Below, one piece after another: positions 22,330 through 35,521 of a DNA stretch of 64,000 bases. The position numbers and the translations under genes are program-made. The stretch spans positions 61,350,552 to 61,414,551 of the forward strand of contig NC_079137.1 in NCBI RefSeq assembly GCF_945859705.1, given 5' to 3'. This DNA comes from Episyrphus balteatus (Eukaryota; Arthropoda; Insecta; Diptera; Syrphidae). Under the pieces are notes generated by a model. That model was not told the DNA's origin. It was given only the letters and a program-made list of their open reading frames with translations, and ran no database searches. Each line of letters starts with the position of its first letter. Within the stretch, counting starts at the first letter, position 1.

Positions 22330-25300
22330 CCTTTCGGAGGAACAGAATAAAATACAGAGAGAGTAGGTACACTGTTGGGTTAAAAGTGGTAGAAAAAACG
22401 GGTTGCTGTCAAAAAATGGACCGGTGTACAATATTCAACACATTCGTCGTTTTTTTTTTTACAGTTAGGTACTGACTTGTCTGTGCAACCCTATTTTTTT
22501 TTAAAGTAAGCATCCTTTTAATAAAATCCACACACACTCTTATGAGAAAAACTATGCTTCGTCACGATGATGTGTGAGAGATGGATATTCTCGATTCATA
22601 TGTGTGTATTATCAAAAAGGATCTTTTCCCCGATTTCTTTTTTTTTTTTGCTTGATTTTTTTGTTTTCTGGATGTGAATGATTTTTTAAAAGGTCCTTTC
22701 TTAATCCAAAGGTTCACGCGCAGGATGCACCCCTTCGTTAAAAAATGGGTAGACTTCCCTTTTTTATACCGATTTTTTTTTTATTTATTTTTAGTTTTTC
22801 ATATGTGTAGAATTTTTGCGTCGTCATCATCATAGTAATCATCGCATCATCTTCAATCTAGAATTTCGGCAGGATATAATTCTAGGACGAACTATTTACT
22901 TCTATAAAAGTACATAAAAATGTGTACCTACTTACACCCATAGGCGCGTTTTTTTTCTAACTTTTTTTTTTTTTTTAATTGAAAGGATACACTGATGATG
23001 GATCCTTTGGAACGGATAACGCACCTTTAGCATCCATATATCCTTTATGTGTGTCGGTTTACAACAACGAATATAAAAAAAAATGAAGGGTTTTGAATTT
23101 CGCGCGCGTTCGTTTCCCCTTTTTTGTGTTTGTTGTAAAGAATTCTATTGTTCCTGGATGTCGTGTGAAGGGTTTAGAAGAGAAGCGGTACCTATATAGT
23201 TATTGCATAAGAGAGAGGGTTTTAACCAGGGTGATCTTGTATAAGTAAAAGAAGTTTTATCAGCTGGCTTTTGGAAAGATTGAGTGTTTTTTATATTTTT
23301 TTTGAAATTTTGTAAAGTAGGCAAACAACTAGAACTCTCTTTTGATAAAAATATGTATGTTATTTCCTTGGCAGACGTTAATTTGAATAAGAATAGAATT
23401 TAAATTTTATATAAAGGACATTTCTATTTATATCAAAACCTTATGTGTCTGTAGATTTGTTTTTTCTTTTTTATTTCAATTTTTTTTTTTTTTTGTAATA
23501 AAGTGTCTTTTGAGATTTTTTTTTCTTTTATATGTATATTTTCATATCATATTGCATAAGTCCTTTAGTTTTTTTTTCTTCTTTGACTAAATTTTTTGTT
23601 TGAAGAAACAATATGTTGTTGAGATTTATGGTAAAGTGGCGCGTAAACCTTTTTTTTTTTTTCTTATATCGGATATCCCGAGTTGATTGTAAGGATACAT
23701 AATGTCGCAAAGTGTGTTTTTTTTTTCAAACAAAAACAAAAGGTCATGAATTAAGTTTATTATTGAGGGTCATTAGCACTCTGTTGATCATTTTATGAGA
23801 GATGGGATAAGGGAAGCTGTGTTATAAATGTGTACTTACCTACCTTTCTATGCATAAATTAAGAGGGATGATGTTATGTTTGAAGGCGAGATTTTGTCGC
23901 TATATTGATGTGTGCATATCTACTTGAGAGTGATATAGATACCAATCTATAGGATATACAGTTTGGAAATGAAGTAGATTGGTAGTTATCTATTATTCTG
24001 TGTATCTAAACATGAAAATTTTTATTGTTCACTGAAGCTACATAAGAATCGTTTTCTGTGTTATTTATACTTAAAACTAATTTACTTTTTATAGAGTACA
24101 AGTGTAGGTACCTTAATTTCAACTTTATTGATGATTATAATTGTTTGTATACTGCAGAAGTTCTATACGCATCACTTTTATAGACTGAAAAATATTGGAC
24201 AAACAAACTACATAGAATTTTCAAATTTGGCCTTATACTCATTTTCCTTACGTTATTTCCAAATTGAATTTATTTCTGTTTTTGGGGGCAAAACTAATAA
24301 ATACAAAACACAAACAACTTTAAAACTTATAATAAACAATACGGTTTGAAGTTGTTCTAAATTTCAACATAGAACAATTTTAAATTTATTTTCTTCAAAT
24401 ACTGTATTTAAACTACACAGAACTTTTTTGCACAAATCTCTCAACATGAAACCATTTGAAATTGAACTTTTATCAACTAAATATTAAAAGAACTACAAGG
24501 TTTTTGCTAAACAACAAAATCCTTTTCTTTATCTTTCTCTTGAATTAAAAAAAAAAGTAATCCAAATACAACTCGAGATTTTTTAGGGTTATTTTATAAG
24601 ATTAAATCAATAGACTTCAATTCTACATAATGTTACTATTTTATCCAAAAACCAGCTTTAAAAAACTTTGAGACCGACTTTCTCAAAACAAAAGCAAAAT
24701 ATTTATAGTTTTCAACATTCGAATTTAAGTGCCTCCAGTTTTTGTCTCTACTTTGCCATTAACGAGGCTTTAATTTGGAAAATTATTGTGTGTAACACGT
24801 CTTGCTCCGTAGTAAGTACACCGAAAAAGTATACATTTTTAATAATAAAAAAAAAAAACAAAAATAAAAACACGTTTGCTTTCGATGTTCAAAGACTATT
24901 ATTTCCTATAGCTTCTTCATAACGAATCTTTTATGGAATAAATGTGCTCTTAGTTTACTATGAAAGTAGGCTTGTTTCCTTTTATATTATTTAAAAAAAT
25001 AACTCACTTATTTATTTTATCATAACTGGTGGAGCAGACAATTACCTACACAACTTTTTTACATATCGTCGGTAACGCGTGCAAATTGTGTAACTTCATT
25101 GTACCAAATTTTACAAGAGAGCAAAACAAACTTCTTGTGTTCAGAATAAGGTATTTTTTTTTCAATAATTCTGAATAATTTTAACTATACATAAATAAAT
25201 AAAATTGTAATAAATGTTTAGTTCAAATCTTACATTGGTGATTAAAGATTTTAATATCACTCCTTAGAAAAATATTTATATGCGAAAAAGTTGTATAAAT

Positions 25301-27559
25301 CTCTGATCGGCAAGTTTTTAACCTTGACACTTTTCTTACTTACAACATCATTATTTGTAAAAAGAAGAGCATTTACTTACTGTGCAGTATATTCAATACT
25401 TATTTACTTACTTTATACTCAAGTTATTTTGTTTTTATTGAGAAATTAAAATAATTAAATAAAAAATAAGAACAAACATTGAAATCAAGTTCGCTGCTCA
25501 GCTCTTTTGTTTAAACGTGTTCCAATAATTTTTCTTGCCATAAAGCGCTTATTTATCTTTTTTTCAAGCTCAAGTTGTAGATATTACCTAAAAAAAAAAG
25601 ATATTTTAATGAAAGTAATAGTTGTTTAACTCGTTTTAACTCGAGATATGAGGTGTTCAAAATAATACGGCATTTTTCCATTTTTTCCTTAAGTTGGACT
25701 TGGATTTTTTTTTCGAAACAGTATTTCAGAGGAATTTTCTGGAAATGGCTTTGTTGAAGGAAATAATGCTTTAAATACTTATAAATGCTTTCTAAACTCA
25801 AACCAAACCGCAGTATCTTAAAAATCAACAAATAAAAAAAAAGAACTTAAAGTATTTGAATCCAGACCACTGTCAAACATGGATAATTTTAAACAAACTA
25901 AGTGAATGTTTTCTTTCTCGAAAATTCATAACATAACCCAGTTTCAAATCTCTTTTGAAATTTCCAAAACCCGATCATGTACAAGTACATCTCTTTAAAA
26001 ACTATAATAAGAACCCTCAAAAACATGCAATAACATTAGTAACAAAAGAATTTTATCAAAAGATGCGTACACCTATTTTTTATTAGACAAAAGATACCAA
26101 CAAAAATCAAATCCAATAATATAAGGGTCACTAAACCATCGATTCGTATTCAACTAAATCACAAAACCGTAAGTAATTGAAGGAGAGAGTTGCAAACATT
26201 ACGTTTGTGCCCTTTTTTTTGCGCAAAAAATAGATTTTTTTCCCTCATTTTTTATTTTCTAGTAATTTTGGGTTAAAATAAATGATTTTAGTGAAAAAGA
26301 GGGGGCACAACTGAGAGTGCACCCTATCTCAATCCACAGTGAGTATTTTTTTTTCTAGCCTGCTAAATATTTTGCCTTCGATTTCGTGACTCAGTAGTTT
26401 TATTAGATATATGTGAATTGGGAAATTTTTGAAATATGACAATTTGATTGAAAATTGATAAAAAAGATAGAAAAAATAAAAAAAAAAACTTTTCTCTTAG
26501 GGTGCAATTTTTTTAATCACATTTTTTTTTTCAATTTTAAATAAGTTACGGTTATTTTTTTTTTGTTGTCTTTTCATTTCTTCCTTTAAACTCCAGATGC
26601 AGACACATCATGTAGGTAATATTAGCCTTGGCAGGGTGCAGCGGATGCATCACCCTTATAATGTTGTTTATGATGAGAATGTGATCTTAAGATGCAAAGA
26701 TTCACACATACCTAGTTTTATATGCATTTCAAGATCAAACATATTACGAAAACTAGGGCGAGGAAGAACAAATTATACAGACGTTCTTCTTGTTTCCCTT
26801 TAAAAAATTCTCATGCACTTTGATTACATTTTTTGTTCTTAAATGTAATATAATGCATCTTTTTTTAAAGCCAAGGGAATTGTATACACTCAAAGACACC
26901 TATTGTGTTTTGAATATACAACATTATATTCACAAGGTACATTTGCATATAGATGAAAAAAGGAAATGTTGCATTTCGCAATTTTCCGGTGCGTTTTTTT
27001 TAGGATTGTTGCATTTAAACATTAGCCAAACTTTTTACAAGTTAATGAGAAAATTTTCCAATAGAAATATTCATTTTAGTATTTATAGTGGCTAATTGCT
27101 TCGTTCAAAAGGATATTTGAAGACAAACGCATCTGGGCATGATAACGTGATTGTCAACTGTTTGCATCACGTTACTCACCTAGATTTTTGTTTTCGAACA
27201 AAAAAGAATCATCTAAATTGGTCCAGTCGTTCTCGAGTTTTGATGAGTCTTACGCACATCAATATAGATTTATGTAATTGAACTTTAAGGAAAATCGATT
27301 GACTAATGGTATAAAACACATTTCTAGGACCAGAGGTTCAGTCAGGACATGCATGCGTTTTTAGGTTTTATTTTATTTTTCATGCTTTTTCTAGTTTGTT
27401 TTAATAAAACCCAAAAGAAGCATGCATGTACTGACTAATGTCAAAATAAAAATCTGAATAATTAAGCGGATTTTTGTTTTCATTATTTTGAAATAATTCT
27501 ACCTGGTTTTTGGGTAGGTTTAAAACTGCCCGTTTTAACCGACTAAAAAAAAACTAAAG
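22330..27559. other. Long intergenic region
   Basis: About 5 kb without a recognised gene. It holds poly-T/poly-A runs, many short chance frames on both strands, and a phrase 'agttcgctgctcag' at about 25488 that also occurs inside the hAT element at about 11007. A small imperfect hairpin with arms GTCAGGACATGCATGC and GCATGCATGTACTGAC lies at 27338-27438 and may be a MITE of about 100 bp. Confidence 0.4.
27338..27438. repeat. Small hairpin, possible MITE
   Basis: The inverted ends GTCAGGACATGCATGC and GCATGCATGTACTGAC match at 15/16. The inner parts continue to pair loosely ('ggttttatttta' with 'taataaaaccc'). No clear target duplication was found. Confidence 0.45.
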
Positions 27560-27706
27560 GCGATTTTCCCTAGTACAAGATTGGACAAAAATTTACAAAG
27601 TAAAGCATATTGCTGAACGAAACAAACATACATACAAAAATGTTAATTAAAATCCTTCGAGTCGTTTTTTGAGAAAAGTTTGTTTTCTATTTTGGTCATA
27701 TGCTAG
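27560..27706 (+). repeat. DINE-like fragment interrupted by hAT
   Basis: Phrases such as 'aaaatccttcgagtcgttttttgag' and 'ctattttggtcatatgctaggt' correspond to the interior of the DINE-like family. The copy stops at the hAT element inserted at 27715. Confidence 0.45.
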
Positions 27707-27714
27707 GTGGTTAA

Positions 27715-28996
27715 CAGTGGCGTATTGAGGGGGGGGGGGCTCAGGGCGCTCAAGTCCCCTCCAAGCCTTCAAGATCATGTTATTATTTAACTGATTTCAT
27801 CATAATGTACATGATTAACTGAAACTTGTTCGTAAATCTTAGAGATTTAGAGGCAGCACAGATGTTCGAGTCACCTTCAAATTCTGAAACGGCTGTTTGT
27901 GTTTGTTTGAGAAGAGCCTTAGCTGATGTTGAGGGTTGGTGTAGTTTTTTTTTCGGATTTTAATCCAATTCCGAATCCTTCAGATCATTTTTTTTAGTAT
28001 TTTGACCATTAAATTTTGCAAAATTTATTATGCAATCTCAAAACGTTGTATTTGATCGTCTTAAGTATATTTACTTTTTTTTTTAATAATATTTTTCTCA
28101 AAGATATTGGAAATAGAAATTTTTGATATCTCAAAATCATTATGCAAATTCCAGTTTGCGTTTCTGATTTTGATTAAAAAAGCAACATATTACGGAGAAA
28201 CATATACGAGTAGTAGGTATATTTTGGATTAAACATCAAAAAGAATTTCATTCAAAATTAGCTTTTCAGACCTTCACGTTCTGCATTTCACTTTTTGCGT
28301 ATTCACTTGCCGAAAGTAAAATTAGGCGTTCTGCATTTAATCACTCATTTAGATTTTCTGATCGTATTAAATTCACTATGTTTCTGTAATTTGGGGGCTT
28401 TTTTCAATGAATCTGCAATTGACAAAGCAACAGTAATTTTACTTTAGAACAAAATAAAAATGGAAGATCCTTCAGTTTTGACAGTTCGAAGCAATTTCGA
28501 AGTTTTTGAAATCGATCGAAATGAAGAATATATTAATATTTCATTTCTCGTGAAATTGAAAAGTAAATTGAATTCACTTTCGGTCGAATTGCGGAACATG
28601 GGCATATATATCGAAAATAGTGATGAGTATAGCTCAAAAACTATAGACGTACCTAATAGGAATAAATCTGTAAACAGTTTTGGATTCAGCTCATGACAAA
28701 TGTCGAACGAAATAAAGTGTTTTTTAAGAATGACTTGCTGTTTGTGTAAAATGTTTGCGACACAAAAACTTTGAAAAATCATTAGGTACTCTGAATGTGA
28801 AAGGAGGAGACAGTAGTACGAAGCAGTTAAATGCTACTATACCTATACCACTTTCAGTACCGCAGCACAACGCTTCCCTCTCGATCAAAGATGAATAAAA
28901 AATAATAGAAACATTTTTCGTACATTTAGGTACCCTCTAAAAAGTTTTTGAAAAATGATCCAGCCCCCTCCAAATTATTTTCTGGATACTCCACTG
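27715..28996. mobile_element. Non-autonomous hAT element
   Basis: The left end is CAGTGGCGTATTGAGG followed by a G run; the right end is the complement of CAGTGGAGTATCCAG. Both sides carry the perfect 8-bp duplication GTGGTTAA (27707-27714 and 28997-29004). Two overlapping antisense open frames lie inside (28460-28696 plus, 78 codons; 28444-28782 minus, 112 codons). Neither shows a hAT transposase motif that I recognise, and the element is too short for an intact transposase. Confidence 0.92.
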
Positions 28997-29004
28997 GTGG
29001 TTAA

Positions 29005-30595
29005 TTTGTTTCCTTAAAAAAATTGCTTGAACTGAACTAATCACTGCACAACTGATCATAGAACAAGTAATCATTACCAGCCCATCAAAAGACAGTTCAT
29101 CATATGAAACATTTTTCATCAAGAAAAAAAAAAAAACATTTAAGAGGGTCCCTTCTCAAAAGAATAACATTCATATAAATTGAACTAAAAATTAATTTGT
29201 TCCAATTAAATCTTGTGATGACATTTTCTCAGGATAGGCTGCCCATGATGAGTTGCCAAATGATGATTTGTGGTGTGATAAGTTGGGTTGATTCGAAAAA
29301 ACAAATTACTGACACACTAGGCAAAATCCAAATTATGTTTTTTTTTTTAAATTAAGAAACGTTTCTTGTTTCTTGGACGCCAGTGTAATATATTTATCTT
29401 CTTTTCGAATATGGCGACATCTGTATAGTTTTTTTTCCATTTAAATAACAGTATTCCTCAGACATCAACCAAGCATCAACAAAAACCGTATAGAAATACT
29501 GCTGGTGAATTTTGAAATTCAATTCAAGAACCATTTTATAAAGTAGTATATTTTTCATCCCGTTATTATTTAATGAAAATTTCCCAAACAAGTGGTTGAA
29601 AATGCCGAAGGAAAATTTGAAATGTATTAACAAGGGAAGAAAAAATGCACAACAATACCAAACCGTGTAAAAAAATATACCTTAGGATAGGGATTTCATT
29701 CGTATATCAACAAAGCTAGGATAATGGTTGAAAATAGAAAATCAGCTCAAACACTGACTGGGGTGTAAAATAAACGCATAATTACATACATATTTAAAAA
29801 AGTGTTTTGAATTTCATCATAATTTAACGTTTTAGGCAAAAAAGTGGTGGTTAATTTTTGTACTCTGCATTGAATTTGCTGTCAATTTTGTTATTCGAAT
29901 AAAATTTTAAAATTATTAGAGTTCAATAAAGAATTTATGTAATTTTAAAACTGACCGTGAAGTGAGTGACATTGAAAAACTACAGATGACAGACAGTAAA
30001 TTACCTAATCATTAATCTTAATTAAAGTTAAATACCTAATTTATTGAAATTGCAAAATAAAACATTTTCTATTCCTAATGTTGTAGATAATGTTAATGTT
30101 TCTGATCTAATAATGTCTTTATTATTTTAAAGCAATGAAAGTGACAAAACAATCATTAGTTTGAAGTGTGATTTTGTGAATTATGAGCTTATAATTCCTA
30201 TAAAGTGTTCAACAAAGAAGCTCCATAAAAGGTATGTACCGTTAAACCGCCTATAAAAATATTACACTCATCGATATTAAAATAACTTTGTTACGAATTC
30301 TGTCGAAATAGTCCAAAAACCAAAACAACCCAGATAAACGTCTCCTGACCTATTTCCAATTAGTTCGTCTTTACATCTGATTCATACCTAAGTACCGAAG
30401 ATTATCTATGTGGATTACATACCTCTTCAAGGTCACGTATACATGTTGTATTCGTCATTTCTTACAAAAATAAAAACTCAACAGTGTAATGGTTGATGGG
30501 GGTGGGTGGAATATTGCACATTTATTGATGAAAGTGAAATCATTCTTTCAGTTTGAATAATAACAAAATATTATTCTGATGTACAGTTATTATAA
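29005..30595. other. Intergenic, nothing recognised
   Basis: Mixed AT-rich sequence upstream of the tRNA-Ser gene. No repeat or coding exon is recognised. Confidence 0.4.
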
Positions 30596-30677
30596 GCAGT
30601 CGTGGCCGAGCGGTTAAGGCGTCTGACTAGAAATCAGATTCCCTCTGGGAGCGTAGGTTCGAATCCTACCGACTGCG
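30596..30677 (+). tRNA. tRNA-Ser (anticodon AGA)
   Basis: A full cloverleaf. The acceptor GCAGTCG pairs with CGACTGC, with discriminator G. The A box is TGGCCGAGCGG. The anticodon stem TCTGA/TCAGA holds the loop CTAGAAA with anticodon AGA at 30629-30631. The long variable arm CCCTCTGGGAG is typical of serine tRNAs. The T arm TAGG-TTCGAAT-CCTA contains a perfect B box. No intron. Confidence 0.97.
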
Positions 30678-30682
30678 AAGTG

Positions 30683-30696
30683 AATTTTTTTTTTTT
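30683..30696 (+). terminator. Pol III terminator of tRNA-Ser
   Basis: A run of more than ten T residues begins a few bases after the tRNA end, as expected for RNA polymerase III termination. Confidence 0.8.
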
Positions 30697-31069
30697 TAAT
30701 TTTTGGTTCATATCGTATCAACATCGATTTTAAAAGCGAACAATTTATTAAAGTTTTTGCCACTAGAAAAAGTTAGATAATTGAAAGGAAATAATTGGGA
30801 TTGAAATTTGATTACAGTTAATGTGATAGTAGGGCATTTTGGAAGGTTAGAATTATTGTAAATGATGTTTTTTTTTTTATTAAATCCGGTGTTTAAAAAA
30901 TATTTATTGCTTAAGAAAAACTTATCATATCGACGTGCCTGAAAAAAATCATAAAGTGCGTTTTGTTAAAAGCCACTATTTGATTTATTTTATAAAGATG
31001 AATTTTAGAAACAAATTCAAAACCGTGTGTTAGAGCATGTTCTTTAAATAACACATTTCACATTTTTAC
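30697..31069. other. Spacer, nothing recognised
   Basis: AT-rich sequence between the tRNA-Ser gene and repeat debris. Confidence 0.35.
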
Positions 31070-31564
31070 TTTAAAAAAAAAATTCAAATTTTTTTAAGAA
31101 TCCCAAAATTATTTTTTGGAAAATTTTATTTTTGGTTTATATAAACACTGTACAAGTGCTTTTATTTAAAAAAATTCAGATTCAATTTTCTATGAGAAAT
31201 ACAAACCTGCCTACCGATTTTTTGAAAAAAAAAACTTTTTTGTATTAAAAGAGAGGCCTTGTCTAAAAATAAATGCTTCAATTTTTTGGTCAAAATCATG
31301 GGATTTTTTGAGAAAATTAAGCTTTTCCAAAATGATTCGAATTCGAATATTACGATAATAAGGATTGCGAAAAAATGGATCTCACAATTCTGTTAGTCTC
31401 TCTGGTCAGTCTATATCTCTCTTGAAGTAAAACCTAAGCTACTGACAGTTTTTGATAATTCCCTAGAGGAGAAATTTAATATTTTTTAAGGACGTTTGTT
31501 CTAATGACTAAAATGGAAAAAATTACTTTCTTTCAATAACAGCTCTAACGATTTTGATTTTAAA
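31070..31564. repeat. Degraded DINE-like copies, two orientations
   Basis: 31070-31340 reads like the interior of the family on the plus strand ('gtacaagtgctttta', 'cctaccgattttttgaaaa', 'aaaatcatgggatttttt'). 31365-31560 reads as the complement of its 3' half ('agtttttgataattccctagagg', 'aacagctctaacgattttgat'). The juxtaposition implies rearrangement or nested insertion. Confidence 0.5.
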
Positions 31565-31648
31565 GTTCAAGTGACCTCAATTCCTGATGAGCCCACTGTC
31601 GTACCTGGGCGAAACGCTTTATAAATTTGGAGTTGAGGTCACTTGAAC
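31565..31648 (+). ncRNA. Hammerhead-ribozyme-like motif
   Basis: A 20-bp inverted repeat (31565-31584 with 31629-31648, one G-U pair) encloses the hammerhead core in the correct order: CTGATGA (31584-31590), a perfect 5-bp stem II GCCCA/TGGGC with a 10-base loop (31591-31610), then GAAA (31611-31614). This fits a type I layout with stem I outermost. Stem III (31614-31628, AC...TTT) is poor, and the base at the cleavage position would be G, which hammerheads do not cleave. As read, the motif may therefore be an inactive relic. Hammerheads are known in animal Penelope-like elements and retrozymes. It sits between DINE-like fragments. Confidence 0.5.
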
Positions 31649-31732
31649 TGAATTATATTCAATAGCTCCACTTAAAATAAAAATAATTTTAATAATTTTA
31701 TATTACATATTTTTGTTATTTTTTCTTCATTA

Positions 31733-31989
31733 CTAACGATTTTGGTTTAAAAAATACGTGTACTTTGGCAAATAAAGTAAAGAAAGCAAAATGTCTTAAA
31801 GTTTTCAAAACCCTCAGTTTTGAATCTTTAAATAAAATCATTTTTTTTTTGAAAAATCAATTTTTTGAAAACGGCTTGGTAATTTTAATTTTTGAAATTT
31901 TGTTTTTAATTATGTTTTAATTTAATGTTTTTAATAGGTACTTTCTACAAAATAGCAAACCGACATTTTTTTTGGTAATTGGTGGAAAT
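31733..31989 (-). repeat. DINE-like fragment, reverse
   Basis: The complement of the family interior is recognisable ('ttgaaaaatcaattttttgaaaacgg', 'gtactttctacaaaatagcaaaccgac'). It may be the continuation of the reverse copy at 31365-31560, split by the hammerhead-bearing segment. Confidence 0.5.
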
Positions 31990-34937
31990 TCAAAAAACTC
32001 TTTGCTATACAAAAAATAAGAAAGAATACTCAGTTTAGAAAATTAATTTTTAAAAGAGTGAATTTTAAATCCTTTTTACCTACTGAATTAAAGAACGTTA
32101 GAAAAAAAAAATTACTGGATTGTCCATTTTGGTTGTAAGCCAGTGTATTGCAAGTACAAATTTGGATGTGAAAGAAACTGCTGGGTTACAGTTTCACTGA
32201 AAAAAAAATCGTTATTTAAATTTCAAAAAAGAACTTAAATTTTTGAGGCATATAATAAATTGCCCACTTCTACCCCTAATTACCTTTTTTTACCATCATC
32301 TTCTTTGAAAATAAGCGCGGTAAATATTTTCGTTACTCATTGTATTTTCGCTATTTGTCCACAAAAAAAATAAACACAAATGTGACATACTAGCACACTT
32401 ATCATTTAAGTTCAAGCAACTCATTAAATTGATTGCATTATTGATAAAGTGATAGGAGTGTACCCATACGTGTATTTATTACTACACCGGATGAACTGAT
32501 TATTACATCGACACCGTACAATTTTCTCGTGAGTTTAATTTTGCATTATATTGGTTGAATAGTATCTAAATAATGCACCTTTAAGTAGCGGCACCTCCCT
32601 GGTTCTTCAATAGTAATTTCTTTCTCCATTATAGTGAATGTTACATGTAACAATAACTTACTTATGGGAATTGTATGCCTTTCTTTCTTAATAATAGTAG
32701 GTACCTACGATATATTCTAGTAAATATAATCTCATGGGACATAATTATTTCGAAATGCACTTTTACTCATTTATTGTATTTTCTTTTTGTTGCAAAAAAA
32801 AAAAAAATGGTCAATCTGCTGCGACTGTACGTGGTCTTTTCCTTACCGGTATTTCAATCAAAAAAACACATAATTCAAAGATGATCGTGAAATTTCAGGT
32901 TCAGATATCTAAACTTGTTTCTGGCCATAGTGCAAACTAGTGGAACAGAAATAATCAAGCAATACACTACGTGCCAATATGCACATCCACATTATGTTGC
33001 GATGTGCGTTTTTCATGATTCATTAGAGGTTTTTTTTTGAACTTATTTTAAGCTCTCTTGACCGGCATGTAGTCTATAAAGTTAATTGACTCAAGATCGC
33101 CAATTCATTTGGAAAGTACAGAAAATAAAAACGTACACTCATTTGTAATTGTTTTTGTTTTTTGTTCTCTTTAAAGTTCCCAGGCCTATTTTTAAATTAT
33201 AATAAAAATAAAAATTTGTATGAATGGATTTGATTGATTTTTTTTTTTTATTAATTTAAAATGCTGATGGAATTCATTGATTATGGTAATTGATTTTTTA
33301 TTGATAAGAAAACGAAGAGTAGGTAAAATATTTTATTGTGGATTGTCTGCATTTTTACTCAGTGATATAATTAAATAATATGGTATCAACAAAATTAAGA
33401 GTAGGTATTGCCAGGAGTATTGGCCAGGAAAAATTAGGTAAAACCCGATGATTCTGAAGTTTTAAAAATAAGTGAATTTCCTTACTCAGGTTTCTATATA
33501 GTTTTAACTTAATTTGATATTAATATTTTTTCTTATATTTATTCATATGAAATTCACCTTTGTGTTATTGTCAAAAAAAAATTCATAAAGCCGGCTTTTT
33601 GAGCAAATTTTGCTATCCAAATTTTGTTTGCATACATCACTAAGCAGATAACGCACCTCCAAAAATCTAAACTGATTTTGGAGTCTTCCTCTTCTGTTAT
33701 GTTTATCCACACGTTTTTAAGTATTATGTCCTCATCATACAAATTTCAAACTCGAACTTGTTTGCAAAAAAAAGTTATAAGCGTGTTACCAAAAATACAA
33801 CCAGTTTCTAATGATGAAAAAATTCTATATTTGGCAAAATAATGGTCATCATGCGCATACACTAAATTAAGGTTTTAACAAATAAATTTATGACCAAAAC
33901 TATAAGAGTATTGATCTTTAAGTTAATTGAATGATTTTTTTTTCTTTTGATCATTTGAAATGTTGCTGAGTGAAAGTTTTAAATGGACATTTATTGAATC
34001 GTGGTACAGGTGGAACAGGTACAATACAATACAAATATGGGTTAAGAGTGACCATATTTTATACACTACTTATGTATTTGATTTGTGATAGTTGACAGTC
34101 ACATTGCAATATTTTCTTGTTGCTTTATGAGCTATAGAGCAATGTGACTGGCAACTTTTGTAAATCACATTAGTCAATTTATTACTAGATAATGTTTCTC
34201 ATTTATTAAAAAAAAAAAAGAATTAAAGGTATTTTTTAACAAGTATTTTCGAGTTTCTTTCGGTTAGAGAATTACTCCTTTAAAAAGTTAAAATTCAGCT
34301 CATAGAAAGTTGGCATTTCAGTCAAAAACAATTTTGAGAGTTTAAAAAAACATAGGTATGGTCACCATAATGCATTTCATCGACCGGTCTTTGATGATCT
34401 GGTGGATGCTTCGGTGCAATGATCACCCTTTTTCTTCATTCAAGTGCGACGACCGACTTTAAAAACCAGTTTTTTTTTATTCCTGAAAATAAGTAGGTAC
34501 ATAGAGATATAAATATACCTTATTTATCTTTAACTTTATACTGTCTGCCTCACCTTTCTACATGATTTGACTTTAATCGTACAGGTATTTTCTATACAAA
34601 AAATATAGGGGGTCATGGAGGAAATCAATGTCAATAACTTGTCATTGTAACCAGATTGCAATAATGACAAACATTTGTAACATAATTATTCTGTAAGATC
34701 AAAAACGTTTGGTTTATTGATTTAATTCATAAGACATGCTTGTAAATTTTTAAAGATACATAATTGACGTCAAGAATGAGAAATTGAAATATCAATTACA
34801 CACAAAATTGATAGTAAAATCAGAAGTTGGAGCAATCTTTGTATCTTACTACGAGTTTATCAAATACAAATAGGATTTCAAGCAGAGTTCGGGAAAAGGG
34901 TGTTTCTTTTTCAGCCTTAGCTTTATAAAAAAAAATT
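31990..34937. other. Intergenic, nothing recognised
   Basis: About 3 kb of AT-rich sequence. No gene, RNA or clear repeat is recognised; short chance frames only. Confidence 0.4.
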
Positions 34938-35505
34938 AATATGCACGACTGGGTCGCACGAATTTGATCTAAAAATTAAAAATGTTAAAAACCTTAAATT
35001 TTTTTTAATCAAATTCGGTAAATATTTACTTAAGTAAAAATAAAGAAAATATGCATCAAATTTGTTTTTCAATGGTATAAAACAACATCTTAGGTGTATT
35101 TAAGCTCAAAAATAAGAAAAATTCAAAATCTTTAGAGGCGTTTCTTAAAAAATTAATAACAAAAATAATTTGTTGATAAATAATTTTCGAAATAAAGTTA
35201 GTGTTGTACAAAGTTATTGTTAACCAAAACCAAAATTTAAAAAAAAATCAATGTCCCATTTTCGAAAATTTGATTTTTCAAAAAAAAAATTCAAATTTCT
35301 CTTTTAAATTGAAAATTTTTATTTTTGAAAATTTTGATTTATATTTATACATTAAAATTCGATAAAATTGAACCACTACCTTCATTATGCCGTTAATAAC
35401 GATTTTTGAAAAGAATTTTTCATTGAAAGAATGAACGTATGTAAAAACTCAGAATTGAATTTTTAAATCAAAATCGTAGGATCCATTTTTGAGAAAAGTA
35501 TTATG
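34938..35505 (+). repeat. DINE-like element, 5' part
   Basis: It begins 'atatgcacgactgggtcgca' and follows the family up to 'aaatcgtaggatccattttt', then stops where the CGTAACTCTG word array begins. No microsatellite or 3' terminus is present. Confidence 0.65.
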
Positions 35506-35521
35506 CCAACCCAAAAATCAC

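Noticed and set aside
28444..28782. Overlapping antisense frames inside the hAT at 27715-28996
   Set aside because: No transposase motif is seen, and the element is too short. The two frames overlap antisense, so at most one could be real.
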